Origin: Mycogone perniciosa
Taxonomy: Eukaryota > Ascomycota > Sordariomycetes > Hypocreales > Hypocreaceae
DNA: 54,971 nucleotides
Direction of reading: 5' to 3'
NCBI GenBank assembly: GCA_025331125.1
Contig: JAOALB010000112.1
Location: forward strand, 1-54,971
Part shown: one piece after another, positions 1-11,350 of the stretch
Layout: the number at the start of each line of letters is the position of its first letter
Numbering within the stretch: position 1 is the stretch's first letter
The notes under the pieces: generated by a model
Told to the model about the DNA's origin: nothing
The model's database searches: none
Seen by the model: the letters and a program-made list of their open reading frames with translations, nothing else
Position numbers and translations under genes: made by a program

Positions 1-296
1 ATATTTAATAACTTGCAGCCTACTTATACTAAATCGACTTTTTATTATCGCAAATTTATAAATCTAATTAATATTAAGAGTTTTAATATTATACTTTATT
101 TTTATTATCTTTTTCGCGGCTTAAAGTATTATATAAGTAATTACTTTTTAAAATACAGTAAGTATATTTATATTAATTGTCTGTATAATAGTATAAAGGT
201 TGCGTTAAGTTTTTATATATTTTTCTAAAGTCTTTTTTTTAATATTATAGCTAAGACTATTTTTTAGTATTAAATATTATTTTTAAGTCGCGATAT

Positions 297-620
297 TTTA
301 ATTCCGCTAAAGAGTTAGCGGAAAAACTTTTATTACTTTATTATAAAGCCCTTTGTAAGGCCTAAGCAGAGATAGATAAAGCGTTAGATTACTTAAAGCG
401 TTTTTGTTATTAGAAATAACAGCTATAGACTAAAGGTCAGGAAATGGTTAAGTGTAGGTTAGAATTTTTAAATAAACTAGAAGATTTAAAGTAGCAGGAA
501 TTGGAAGTTTTTTTAAAAGTTTAGGATTTTTAAAGTGTTAATCTTCTTACTTTTAACGCTTTATTAAACCCTTTATTAAAAGGCTTAGATTTTAATAGAA
601 TTGCTGCAGAATTATCTAAA
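297..620 (+). pseudogene. RIP-decayed plus-strand relic ORF next to the retrotransposon
   Basis: One plus-strand frame beginning near S-A-K-E-L-A-E-K-L remains coherent for about 100 codons apart from TAA/TAG codons. It continues through K-G-Q-E-M-V-K-C-R-L-E-F-L-N-K-L-E-D-L. This is a charged, probably helical/coiled-coil segment. It resembles a Gly-Asp-Glu-Met...Leu-Asp-Glu-Leu helical domain that I associate from memory with repeat-associated hypothetical proteins of fungi, which I cannot verify here. It runs opposite to the Gypsy pol relic, so it belongs to another element or to an antisense accessory ORF. Confidence 0.5.
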
Positions 621-1249
621 AGTACTTAAAGTATTCTTTAAATTCCTAAAAATTATATTTTTCTTTATAGTTTTTCTATTTTATTAAATACTAGCATTTA
701 TTATTTTTTATTTTTATAACTTTAATTTCTTTAACTTTATATTCTTTTTTAACAGCTAAGACTTTAATTAAATCTATAATTTATTTATTTTTTAATCTAT
801 TTTATAATACTTTCTTAAATAGTAAAATATAAAATATTAAATAAATTTAAATTCTATTTAATAGTATAAGTTTATAAGTAATTTTTAAAATAACCTTTTT
901 AACTAGGTAAAGTTTAAGTTTCTTAAAATTTAATTTATTACTTAATTGTATTATTTTAATATTTATAGTCTTTTTTCTTAGTAAATAATAGTATAAATAA
1001 ACTATATCTCCCTCTTTAAAAATCAATCCCTTTAATCTATATTTATTAATATACTTCTTTATTTCTTTTATATAAAGTAGAGGTATACTTATATTTCTTT
1101 ATATAACTGCTTTATATCTTTAGCTTTAATTTATACTTTATTAATATATAGGCCTTTCCTTAGCGCTTTATATATATTTAGCGTAAAGCTATACTTAATA
1201 TATATAAAGCTAAGTCTAGTTAACTTTAAAATATTATTATTATAAAATA

Positions 1250-1380
1250 TTTATATAATTAGTAACTTTTTTATTTAATTGTTATAGTTAAAGTTAATAT
1301 AACTTTTTAAATAGGCTTTAATAACCTAATTAATGCGTTTTATCTGTTTATCTATCTGTAAATAGTATACAGTATTAAGT
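1250..1380 (-). pseudogene. Decayed integrase core C-terminal part
   Basis: The minus strand reads Y-Y-L-Q-I-D-K-Q-I-K-R-I-N-stop-V-I-K-A-Y-L-K, then S-Y-I-N-F-N-Y-N-N-stop-I-K-K-L-L. It aligns residue for residue with the familiar Gypsy integrase segment HPQTDGQTERINQ followed by a Tyr-Leu-Arg helix and a D-W near the end. His-Pro became Tyr-Leu, Thr became Ile, and Gln and Trp became stops, all transitions. Its position about 1.5 kb downstream of the RT motif matches normal pol spacing. Confidence 0.85.
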
Positions 1381-2891
1381 TTATAATTTATACTTAACTA
1401 GTTTATAAATATTTACTAGAATTTAAATATAAAGGTTAATCTTTAATTAGAAATAATCTTAGCTAAATTATATAATTAACTGTAATAAATTGCAAAAATA
1501 TATAGGCTAGTGTCTTTATATTTATTACTTTTTTATATAAAAGGAAGTAAAAGTATTTAATAAATTAGTTTATACTTATTAAAATACTATTATATTTAAT
1601 TTTTAATTTTAATTTAATAAATAGTAGTAGTTTAATAATAAAATTTAATAAAATTAACTTTTATAGTTATTCTGGTATTAGTAAAGGTTAAAGTTTATTA
1701 TATAGTTTATATTTTAAAGGTTTAACTGTTCTATAAGTTATATAGCGAGAAATAATATCTTATATTACTTTTTTAAGCCTTTGAAATTTAAAATACCTTT
1801 AAACTTATTTATATATCTTGTAATTGCCTTTATATCTATATACTAGATATTAATAGACTTTTATAATTATATTCTTTTAAACTTTATTTAAGATTTAGAT
1901 TTTTTTATTTTTTTATTAAATTCCTTTATTATTAAACTCTATATCTTTTAGGAATCTATTATTATCTTAAATAATATAATACTCTTTAATACATTAAAGT
2001 ATAATACTATTATTAATTACTTTATATATAGCTTAAAGCGCTATTTATTAGTAATATCTATTAAAGGTTTACTTTAAAATCTGCCTAGTATATTTAATCT
2101 TTCTTTAATTATAGTTAGCTTATTTACTAAGTATATCTATTTATCTATTTTTAAATCTTTTCTAATAAATTAAGATATAGTTAAATTTTAAAAGGTATTT
2201 TATATAGCAGATCTATTTTCCAGAAAGTTATTAAACTGTCGCGAAGTATATAATATTTTTATAATTAATATATACCTTAACTTTATATATTCCTTTTAAT
2301 AAGTAATATTACTATTCTTTAAATGCAAGAATAATAGCGAGGAATTCCTTATTATATATTAAGTAATTTAGTTTTACACTATATAAGGCTTAAAAATAAA
2401 AGGCAATAAAGTATAGTTTACTATTTTTATCCTTTTAATTAAATTAAGCTTTTATAATAAAGTGAAAAGTATTTATTTCGACTTTTATTTCTTTAAATAA
2501 ATTAAATATAATAAATATAAGTTTTTTCCGAGATAAACTGCTTAAATTTATTAAAGGCTTCCTATATATTTAATACTTATAGAAACTTTTAATCATTTTT
2601 AGTAAATTTATAGAGAGATTATATAATACTTTTATAATCTTTAATAAATTATTAATAATAGTTAATAAATTTTAAAAAGCTTTAGACTCCTTTAACTGTT
2701 ATAGGTATAGGCTAGTCTTTTACTGCTTATACTTTTAATAAATTTATATAAATTTCCTTAAAGGTAATAATATACTTTAAGAAAATGATTTTCTATATAT
2801 AGAATTTATATTTCTTTAGTGTTATAAGTAGTTTAGTATTTTATAGTATCTATAATACTTTATAAATATATTCCTTATATTTTTTAAAGGT

Positions 2892-2938
2892 ATCTAAAAA
2901 GATTAAAATATTATTTAAGTAAATAACTATAAAGATAT
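2892..2938 (-). pseudogene. Decayed reverse transcriptase active site
   Basis: The minus strand reads I-F-I-V-I-Y-L-N-N-I-L-I-F-L-D, a mutated version of the Ty3/Gypsy RT motif YLDDILIFS. Both catalytic Asp of the DD pair have become Asn (GAT to AAT, a RIP-type transition), so catalysis would be lost even without the surrounding stop codons. Confidence 0.88.
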
Positions 2939-5107
2939 CGAGGTACCTTTTTTAATATATTATTAATTATTTTTTAAAATATTACAGGGGCGTTAATAAA
3001 ACTTAAAAGTATAATTAAATATTTAAATAAACTATACTTAATTCGAAACGCAGTTATTTATTTATATCTTTCCTTAATTTAAATAAAGTTATAAGCGCCT
3101 TTAAAATCCAGCACTATAAACAGCTTTTTCCTATATAGTTTATTTTATAATTCTATAATTAATAGTAGTAGAGTTTTATCTTTAATAATAACTTTATTAA
3201 ACTATTAATAATTTATAATTAATTATAATTTACCTCTTTTTTTAATATAAATATAAGAGGATAGCCTACTTTTAATAAAAAAGGTTAAATATACCCTTTA
3301 GTTAATATATTATCTAAATAGTTATATAGGCTTTTAAGCTCCTTTTTATTTAAATTATAAATCTTATAAAAAGTAATACTTATATTATCCTTAAGCTTAA
3401 TTACATAGTTTTATTAATTATATTCTAGTAGTTTTATATTAAGTATTTCTTTAAATAATTTATTATACTTCCAGTATTCTTTAAGGATATTTTATACTTA
3501 TTTTAGTAATACTACTATTTTAAGGCTTTTTATTTTAAGTATTTTATTAATATTATTAAATACTTTTTATAAAAAGGCAATTATTTTTTAGATTTATTTA
3601 TTTTTCCCTTTACTTTATTTAAGCTTTATTTTTAAGTGGATTATTTTTATAATTAAACTAAAAGTAACTTTTTTAATTCCTTTTATTAGCTTATTTAAAG
3701 GTTCTATATTTTAGGATTTCTTCCCTATAGCTAAATCCTTTCTAATAGTTTTAATTGCTAAAGAAGCTTTATTATTACGCCAATAAAGCTAGCCGTTTTC
3801 CCAGTTAATATTAAAGTTATTGCATTTTAACTAAAAATAACTAAAAATAATATTATACCTATCGATATTCGCTATATTATAAAGAACCGCTCCTTTACAT
3901 TTAGCGATTGTAAGTTTAAGATAATTAATCTTTCACTTAATTTATCTATTATTATATATAAAAACTCCTCCTTTTATTTAATAAAGTTAATATAGTCTAG
4001 TTTTCTTTTTTTAAGGTAACTGTAAGCGATTTATAGTTATAGTTATAATAAAATTGCCTATTACTTTACTGTCTATTAATATATATAGCTAATATCCTTT
4101 AACTATAGTCTTTAACTTAAAATATAGTAAATCTTTATTATTACTTTTATTATCTAATATTTTAAAAGATATAATTTATTGGTTATTACTTTATAGCCCT
4201 TTTATAGGTAATATTAATTATTTCCTAATTCTTTTTATTTTGCGTAAATTTTACAGTTAATTAAGGTTCTTTAAAGTAAATACTACCTTCTTTTATTATA
4301 GGCAGTGCCTTTATAAGTAATAAAATTAAACTGGTTTTAATATAATTCCTTTATAATTTAATTAATCTCTCTGTCTTTTATAGTAGGTTTATACCCTATA
4401 TACTTTTATATTTACTATTTTTAGAAAACTTTTTATAAGCAAATAATATATTTACCCTTTTAATAGTATATATAATCTAGTAATAAATATAGGGTATTAT
4501 TAGCTTATTATAAATATTAATTTTATAATTTATTTCACTTATATATAATATACTTTAAGCTATTATACTTTAAGTAATATTATCAATTGCACTTAAACCT
4601 TTTATTATAGCAGAAACACTATTTTATTAATTTCTCTTAGCAGTAAATATAATCTCCTTTAAACTTATATCCTTTAAGTCTTTATAGTTAATAATATTCC
4701 TTTAAGGTTTTAATATCTAGTTTAATAATAATAATCTTAAAGTCTCGATATTGTATAGTTATAATTTATTCTTTAAAAGTATTATAATCCTATATCTATT
4801 TTATAAGGTAAAATAGGATTTTAATCGGAAATGCATTATACTTTACTTTCTTTTAAAAGTATATTATATACCTATATATAATATAAGTAACCTAGGATAT
4901 AGTATAATGCTTTTTATAAGTAGGGTTATTTACAGTATAGTTTCCTTATATATAGAAATATACTAGTTTTTTATATATAGTTAAAGCAGTTATTATTATA
5001 GTATATAGTTTAGCTAAGTAATATATAATTAATAGCTTTTAAAATTATATTAAGCTTTTATTTAGGTTTTAATATAGGCTTTTAGGATTTATTAATTTTT
5101 AATTTTT

Positions 5108-5163
5108 ATAAAGCTTTATAGTCCTTTAAAATATATCCTAGTTTATTACAGTTATAATAAATA
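5108..5163 (-). pseudogene. Decayed gag CCHC zinc knuckle
   Basis: The minus strand reads V-K-V-I-Y-Y-N-C-N-K-L-G-Y-I-L-K-D-Y-K. The spacing is exactly C-x2-C-x4-H-x4-C, with Tyr at the first Cys, the His and the last Cys. Each replacement is a single transition (TGT to TAT, CAT to TAT), the type RIP makes. Only the second Cys survives. This places the gag end of the element at its right-hand side. Confidence 0.85.
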
Positions 5164-6470
5164 ACTTTTACCTTTCCCTTTTAAATAACATTTAAATTTA
5201 TTTAATTAAGTCTTTTATTATTAAAGCTAGCAATATATTTTTATTGCTTTTTACTTCAATTCATATATCTTTAATATTTATAAACTTATTTAAATTACTA
5301 TTATCTTTTTTTTATATTTAAATAAAGTTTATAAAGTAAATTATCTATATTTATATATTTTTTAATAAACTTAATAATACTTTTATTATTGGAAAACTTA
5401 TAAGCTTTCTTTTTAATTTCCAGTTTAAGTCTATTATAAAAATATTTAATAAAAGTAAAGTTTTTTTATTTAACTTTAAAAATATAGTTCTTAAAGTATA
5501 TAATATAATTAAAGTATTTTCCTTTTTAAATTAAGTTTATACATTTATTTCTTATAGTGCATTCTTTATTAATATTATTAAAGATATTCTTTAATTCTTC
5601 TTTATATTAATTACAGCTAGTAAATATAAGCTATATTTATTTATTAATATCGCTTTTATTATTAAAGGAATCCCTTTAAGTAGGTTTAAACTACTTTAAG
5701 GCATTACCTTTAAGTTATTTAACAGCTAAAAAGACTTTATTAGTCTTTATATTAAAGCTAGTTAAAAAGTAAGTAAAGTAGTTATATAGTTAAGTGAGAA
5801 ATGGTTAAAGTGCTATAGTGCTTTTATTAAAGGGTTTAAAGGGCTGCATTTTAAATAACTCTTTTAAGTCCTTTAAAGGTCGGCTCCCTTTAGGGTTTGG
5901 TATAAGGTTTAGAGCAAGTAGGGCCTAATTCTGCAAGTTTATAATAGTTGCTTGCTGTTAGTGAATTATTCACTAAAGTCTAGTGTTTTCAGTAACTAGA
6001 TATTAATAGCGTTATTCCTATTCTATATAATTGGCTTCTATACATTAAAAGGCTTCCTTTATGCAAATGCAAAGTTATTCTATTTTATTAACTTTATCCT
6101 CATTTTTGCTTCCACTTATATTATTGTCTCTATTATTATCTTGCCTTTAGCGAGGAGGTGGGATAAAGGGTAGAGTATTAGGGTTATTAGAAGAGGATAC
6201 TGTAGCGGATATACTTGCAATATTGCTTAGGATTCTTAGTAGCCTTCTAAATAAGAGTCGTTAACGTGTAATAATCCGGGTTTATTTTTAACAGTTAAAC
6301 CGAGGTTTATAGGTTTATGTTAATAGAGAGGTTAAAGATAAATACTAAGTAGGGTAATATAGTCACGATTCTATAAAATAGGCAGTTCTAGTAAATGTAA
6401 TTTATTAATAACTATTTAAATAACTATACTAAATAAATAACAAGCCAGTTATATATATATAAAGGAAATC

Positions 6471-8621
6471 TTTATACGATTACTGGTGTCCCAGTAAGCG
6501 TTGCTGTAATTACTGCAATAGTACGGTAATCGAGTAAGTGATTACACCTTTTGGTGTAGTGAGCGTTTAAGTGATCACCTTTAGTGCAGTGATCACTTCC
6601 TGATAATTGGTTGGCGTAACCGATATTCTCCCGTGTCCCCGTGACCTGGCCTTCGACATGGTCGGGTCGTGACAATGACGTTGCGAGTAAGCGGGAACGA
6701 GAAACCTTATGCTGCAACGCCCGTGGTATTAGTCCTCGTATTGGGTACCAGGTAGCACGCCCTTATGCATTAGATAACGAAAGTGGGTCCATTTCAGCTT
6801 GCAGTCTAACACATCAAAGAGGTGATACTAGTCGTATTACCTTGATCTCTTGGCCTATGTGTTGGATATCTCGGATGTTTCCATTTGAAGCAGATTTTTC
6901 TCTGCAGCTGATCTGCCCCCTTGGACCCCTCTAGCAGGGGATAGGAGAGAATAGCAGCACCATCCGCCAACTCCCCGAGGTCAGTACTCATTTTGAAAAG
7001 AAGGGAGTGCGAGGAATAGGATCATGTTAGAAGGACGGACCGATGTCGACTCACAATAGATATAGGCCACACAATCAACTACAATTGCTGAGATGTGCAC
7101 TTCATTTTTGCTAGTGAATTATAGTAGTTTAATAGATTTTGTCTGTCCAATTCTAGAGCTCCTTCCCGGATCATGTGTGTAGTCAGTCTGTGCAAAAACT
7201 ATCACCACTAAGAGACCATACTCCTTCCCCACTCAAGGACTTCCAGCTAGTTACGTGGATTTAATATCACAAAAGATTAAGGTACTAATTTATTAATACA
7301 AATTTGCGTCTGGTGAAGCGCCAATATCACGAAGCGAAATATACGTGTTTATCCAACATCAGGGAACTATGTTACTATAGCTGGCGAAGTGAGATTATAG
7401 TCTACTGGAATGTCGAAAATACGAAGCAGGACCTATTTCGTCAAGATGACATGGCGGTCAGGGGTTTACTTTACACGCCCTATGTCTGGAAAGGGCAGAG
7501 TCCACATCTTACGCCCTTATACTATGGAAGATCTAAATAGTCAGCTGTCGGAAAACTGAATTAGCAAATAGAAGACAGTATATTAGTGGGTATCTTGGCA
7601 ATGGAGATTCGACAATCGATAGCCAGGCCGAAACAAATTAACCATCAGCCCAAGTCAATTGCCGCTGACGCTAAACCATCGGGTTTTCTGGCACTTCCCA
7701 CTTACTCCACTCACTGTCCGCCATTCTACCTCGGGATTTTGTCAAGGTAGTTCATAGGAGTTTGTTTCATATGCCTAAAATGAATGCGGCTCTGAATGAG
7801 CGTACCTTTTTCTAAGTAGTATAGGGGCGACTAGGGGACAAAAGGGGAGCGAAAGGAAAAGTAGGAGTGGGGTTCCAAAAGCTACTATATTTTAAGTTTA
7901 AAGAATAACTAGAAAAATATAAGCATGATGTGCTATATTGAGTTGAGTATACTGTTAATTTCTACGCGTGCACTTTGATCTTGCTATAATCAGTTGCTCG
8001 AGGCATTATTCGTTTTTTTTAACTCTTTACGACCACCGAGTAACTAGGTTTATAAGCCTCATCTGGGCAATAGGTCGGTAGGAACTAAAGGTCTAGCCTC
8101 CATTTGCTACCTTTCGTCGAACAAGGAAATGTGTAGGGTTTCAATCTGCGTTTGTCGGGGAGGCCGTCTGGGCTCGTATCCTCCACCAGCTTGTGGAAGT
8201 CTTTGCTTCCCTTGGGTCCCAATAGGTATGGATAGGACTTTCGCCCGGCCAGGGGGGGGGAGGGGGGTTGGGTAGGAGAGGTATTATTCGTACGGGCACG
8301 CATTTTCTGGAGACTGAGGTGGAATAATACCAATTAGGTGAACCTGGAGGATAGAACCTTCAGCTAGTATGGATCTGGGCTATTTCGCACTCTGCTCGGG
8401 CACCCAGCTTGAACCCAGCTTGAACCCAGATCGTAACTCGGGTATACATACGTATAGTATATATAAATGTATGTATGTGTGTGGTATATATAGGCCACCT
8501 TGAGTCTGCATCAAAACTGAGATACAGTGACAACCAAGACTCTACTTCCATCCTCCAAGATCCCACACCTCAGGCCCAAGACGTTCAAAATTAAATATTT
8601 TATTACAACCATTACATTACA
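6471..8621. other. Gene-free interval between repeat relic and KP4-like gene
   Basis: Base composition becomes normal here but I see no convincing coding frame, only short ORFs without family features. Near 6530-6600 there are small inverted words (TTACACC TTTT GGTGTA and the palindrome AGTGATCACT), possibly the remains of a repeat. A short tandem (ACCCAGCTTGA, about 2.5 copies) lies at about 8400-8432, and a TGTATG-rich stretch lies near 8440-8482, just upstream of the next gene's TATA-like word. Confidence 0.6.
8485..8493 (+). promoter_or_regulatory. TATA-like element upstream of KP4-like gene
   Basis: TATATATAG lies about 130 bp upstream of the ATG at 8622, just after an alternating TATG stretch. 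The spacing suits a fungal core promoter with a 5' leader of roughly 60-100 nt. This is inference from position and sequence only. Confidence 0.35.
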
Positions 8622-8999
8622 ATGTATAACCCACTTATTCTTGCTACCGTTGCTTTGAGCGCTTCAGTTTCTGCCCTCGGCATTAACTGCAGAGGCAGTG
8701 GAGCCTGCCTAGGTCGCAGGGTTCTCGGCATCATGCAATCAACAGTCAATTCCTACGCCGACGACGTCCACTTCCAAAACGGAGAACATATCGCCTGTAC
8801 AATACCCTATAAATCATATACTCAATACTGCGTATTTCTGCAGGGCACGAATGGTGGTCTCAGAGCCGACGCTGTTAAGAAGCTCTACCGGGAACTCATA
8901 AACCATGGCTGCAATGGTTGCGGAAGCGTGCCTATCGACTTCCCACAGATCAACGACGTCAGTGTTAAGGGACAGCTTACTGTCAATGTCGCCTGGTGA
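8622..8999 (+). CDS. Secreted KP4-fold killer-toxin-like protein
   Basis: A 125-aa single-exon protein with a typical secretion signal (residues 1-18, cleavage after V-S-A). The mature part opens with G-I-N-C-R-G-S-G and later shows H-G-C-N-G-C-G-S and K-G-Q-L-T-V-N, hallmarks of the KP4 family (viral Ustilago killer toxin and its many fungal chromosomal homologues). Characterised family members block calcium channels or inhibit fungal or plant growth; activity here is unknown. It has six cysteines, fewer than the ten usually cited for the viral toxin, so at most three disulfides. It ends right after the conserved beta strand without a terminal Cys. The ORF is intact. It stands alone as the first gene beyond a RIP-decayed transposon, a setting typical of effector-like genes. 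An AATAAA-like word near 9232 may serve 3'-end formation. Confidence 0.88.
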   Translation: MYNPLILATVALSASVSALGINCRGSGACLGRRVLGIMQSTVNSYADDVHFQNGEHIACTIPYKSYTQYCVFLQGTNGGLRADAVKKLYRELINHGCNGCGSVPIDFPQINDVSVKGQLTVNVAW

Positions 9000-9862
9000 G
9001 CGAGAAAGCGGGTTATCAATTTATGATCTATACGGACTTTCAGTTAGTAGATAGTTAGTTGTATGGGGTCTCGTTTTTCACAAAGGGTAGATGGAATACT
9101 GGATGTAACATGGCAATTGTATGTTCTCACGCGGGACCATGGGTATCAAGGGGGGTACATCATCTCGTCTACTCTGGACTTGGGGCAGAAAAAGCAAGTT
9201 GTCTGGCTAGGATTGAAGTGTGTTCGGAAGAATAAAAGATGGTATTAAAAGCTGGTCTCATTATCTTTACATAGGGAACTCTGATGAATTGTCCGTGACA
9301 ACATCCTGATGTAGTTAGTCTCGCACATCCATCCATGCAGTAATCATGGAATACGCTAACGCGCTCATGAAATTCGTATTAGTAGGGCGTCCTATTCCTA
9401 TGGAGTGTCGGTAAATATATTCTAGTTGGTGTAATTACCGAGGGATTTTGTGCTCACTACATGTTGGGGATTATGGAAGAAGCCTTTGAGGGACAAGAAG
9501 CAGCCTGAAACAAACGCTGCAAAAGCATACGAACTAGACTATCAGGTGACATAAGGGATAACAGCTCCACGATAAGTGACAGGGGTCTGCGACGATGTAT
9601 AAAGAGGGTCTTTATCCCCGCTCGTGGGAAGGAGGGATCCCTTCTTCCTTAGAAATCAATAAAGTCTCTTTGCCTGCTACTATCTTGGGAACCGGCCACA
9701 GCCTCAGTGCGATCCTCAGTACCGTTCTCCCTCACTTCCTTCAACACTACCCATTTCCTTGACACGGACATATTAAACCACCAAGCCGTGGAGTTGTCCA
9801 ATGGCATTGAAGTGCTCGTAGGTAGAAATATCTTGACGCCAACCCGAGTTCCTCTTCATCAC
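9000..9862. other. Convergent intergenic interval
   Basis: This lies between the KP4-like gene and the 3' end of the minus-strand transporter. It contains the probable 3' UTR of the former (AATAAAAG near 9232) and an AATAAA word near 9658. No ORF has family features; the frames near 9063 and 9707 look like chance ORFs or shadows of the transporter. Confidence 0.6.
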
Positions 9863-11350
9863 TCACATCCATCCTATACGTCGCCACAAGAAGGTCGAAC
9901 CACCCAGCATAGCAGTCACTCCCGTAAACGCAATAAGCGAACCATATCCACTCCCATATCCCGCCATAGCTTTCCCATACCACGGCATGCCCACAAGCAA
10001 AGCCTCACTCAAAGGTCCCGAGACGACATTTCCAATGCCCCGGCCAGCTGCCAGGAAACCAAAGACCATCATCGGATCAAACGAGACGCCTCCATTGCTT
10101 GCCCGGTTTGGCTTCGACATTACCTGTTTGATCATGCCCGTCCAGGTGGAAGTGTACGCTCCGGCAAATAGACCATAGACAACACAGAAAACGTACAGCA
10201 CTGGCATGTTTGTCGCGAAGCCCCATAGCAATAGTGTTCCGAGAACAGTGCCAACTGTTGAAATCATGATGCAGGTCGTAACATGCAGTCGATCGATAAA
10301 AAATCCCATGAAGACACAGCCAAACACTGAGGCAACGTTGACAGCCAAAATCGTCAGAGCTGCGGGGAACGAACCAGCGCCGAGGACAGAACGAGCATAG
10401 GAGGGCAGATAAATGCCTGGGAGGAAGAACCCCAAAGCTTCGATGATGTTGGCCATCTGGAAGAGCATAAACGTGCGGTCGAGGACGAAGCCTAGCTTAT
10501 ACGGCTGAATTTGCGCGGTAGCTGATGCCGGAAGTCGAGGCTTCACAAAGTACACAACCGGGATAGTCAAAGCGAAGAGCGCAGTAGCCCAAATGCGCAG
10601 CGTAGTCTGCAGTCCGTATTTCCCAAGGAAAAACTCGAGAAGAATAGGGATAGTGAAGCCGCCGAGGCCCGTGCCGGACCACATGACGCCATAAGCGAGT
10701 CCTTTGCGCTTGACGAACCATTCATCCATGTAGACAATGCAAGGAGTATAGCAGATTGAGCCGCCGATGGCGAAGAGAACGCCTTGGGTTAGGATGAGAT
10801 GCCAGACAGCTTGGGAGAAGGAGCTCGCTGCGAGAGCGGTGCACATGATGATGAGGCCGATTGCCGGGCTGAATTTCGTTTGTTTGGGGTATACTCTAAA
10901 GAGAGGAACGGTGAAAGGAGCGGAGAGGTACATGATTCCCTTCACGATTGTAAGAATCAATTTTTATTGAGTGAAAGTTGAGAATTGGGCTTACCATTGC
11001 GCAAGTACCAATGATAGCGATACCAGGCGAGTCTTTGAATGGCTCATGGGTGCGGTAGAAGTCCTGGAAGACACCAAAGGCGAATGGAAAGCCTGGAAGC
11101 AAAGTCAGAGCACCGAGGCATATTCCCGAGCTGCATGTGCGAGACTCTACTTACCCCATACAAGAGCCTCAATAATGAAGCACGCCGTCAAGAAGAGCCA
11201 AGCATCTTTGCCTGTATCAACAGGCGGCAGCGAGACTCCTCGTCCCTCATCTGACGCCTCATCCAAGATGGGAGAAGAAGTTGCGGGGGTAGGATCGAGT
11301 TGGTTCATCAATAGTATCTGAGGAGCCTCGGCATCTGAAGATCTCGCCAT
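9863..11350 (-). CDS. MFS monocarboxylate-type transporter (three exons)
   Basis: Exons at 11350-11155, 11092-10995 and 10939-9863 join in frame to a 456-aa protein. Intron 1 is GTAAGT...TGAC...CAG and intron 2 is GTAAGC...AAG. The N-terminal about 50 residues are hydrophilic and cytosolic (S-S-D-A-E-A-P...), followed by TM1 with the family-typical A-L-V-W-G-F-P-F-A-F-G-V-F-Q. Alternating hydrophobic segments then consistent with about 12 TM helices follow, ending W-R-R-I-G-W-M. The segment M-Y-L-S-A-P-F after exon 3 begins and the D-E-W-F-V-K-R-K-G-L-A-Y-G loop are typical of fungal MCT-like (MCH-type) proteins of the major facilitator superfamily. Such proteins move monocarboxylates or related organic acids across the plasma membrane; the substrate here is not predictable. 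The start is the ATG at 11350; upstream in-frame sequence is probable 5' leader. Confidence 0.88.

Larger units (their letters stand above)
1..6470 (-). mobile_element. RIP-degraded Ty3/Gypsy LTR retrotransposon (relic)
   Basis: The whole stretch is extremely A+T-rich. CpA/TpG is nearly absent and TpA abundant, while CpG words such as gcg and tcgcg survive, which is the signature of repeat-induced point mutation. Reading the minus strand, decayed protein motifs appear in Ty3/Gypsy order: a CCHC zinc knuckle of gag near 5108-5160, the RT active site near 2892-2924, and the end of the integrase core near 1250-1380. All reading frames carry many stops, mostly explicable as C-to-T or G-to-A changes in Gln and Trp codons, so the element is dead. 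I could not delimit the LTRs. The right edge is a sharp composition change near 6470 and the left edge runs off the window. The family assignment rests on motif order. Nested insertions within the block are possible. Confidence 0.85.

Noticed and set aside
1..20. Possible LTR pairing between the left edge and about 5914-5935 (AAGTAGG...CTGCAAG words)
   Set aside because: The similar words are in inverted, not direct, orientation and too short to call LTRs in AT-rich DNA.
7304..7540. 78-codon ORF between the repeat and the KP4-like gene
   Set aside because: No family features, no promoter or splice context; treated as chance.
9063..9248. 61-codon ORF just after the KP4-like gene
   Set aside because: Lies in the likely 3' UTR and has no recognisable features.
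9707..10970. Several plus-strand ORFs opposite the transporter
   Set aside because: Shadows of the transporter coding frame; the minus-strand frame has clear MFS features.
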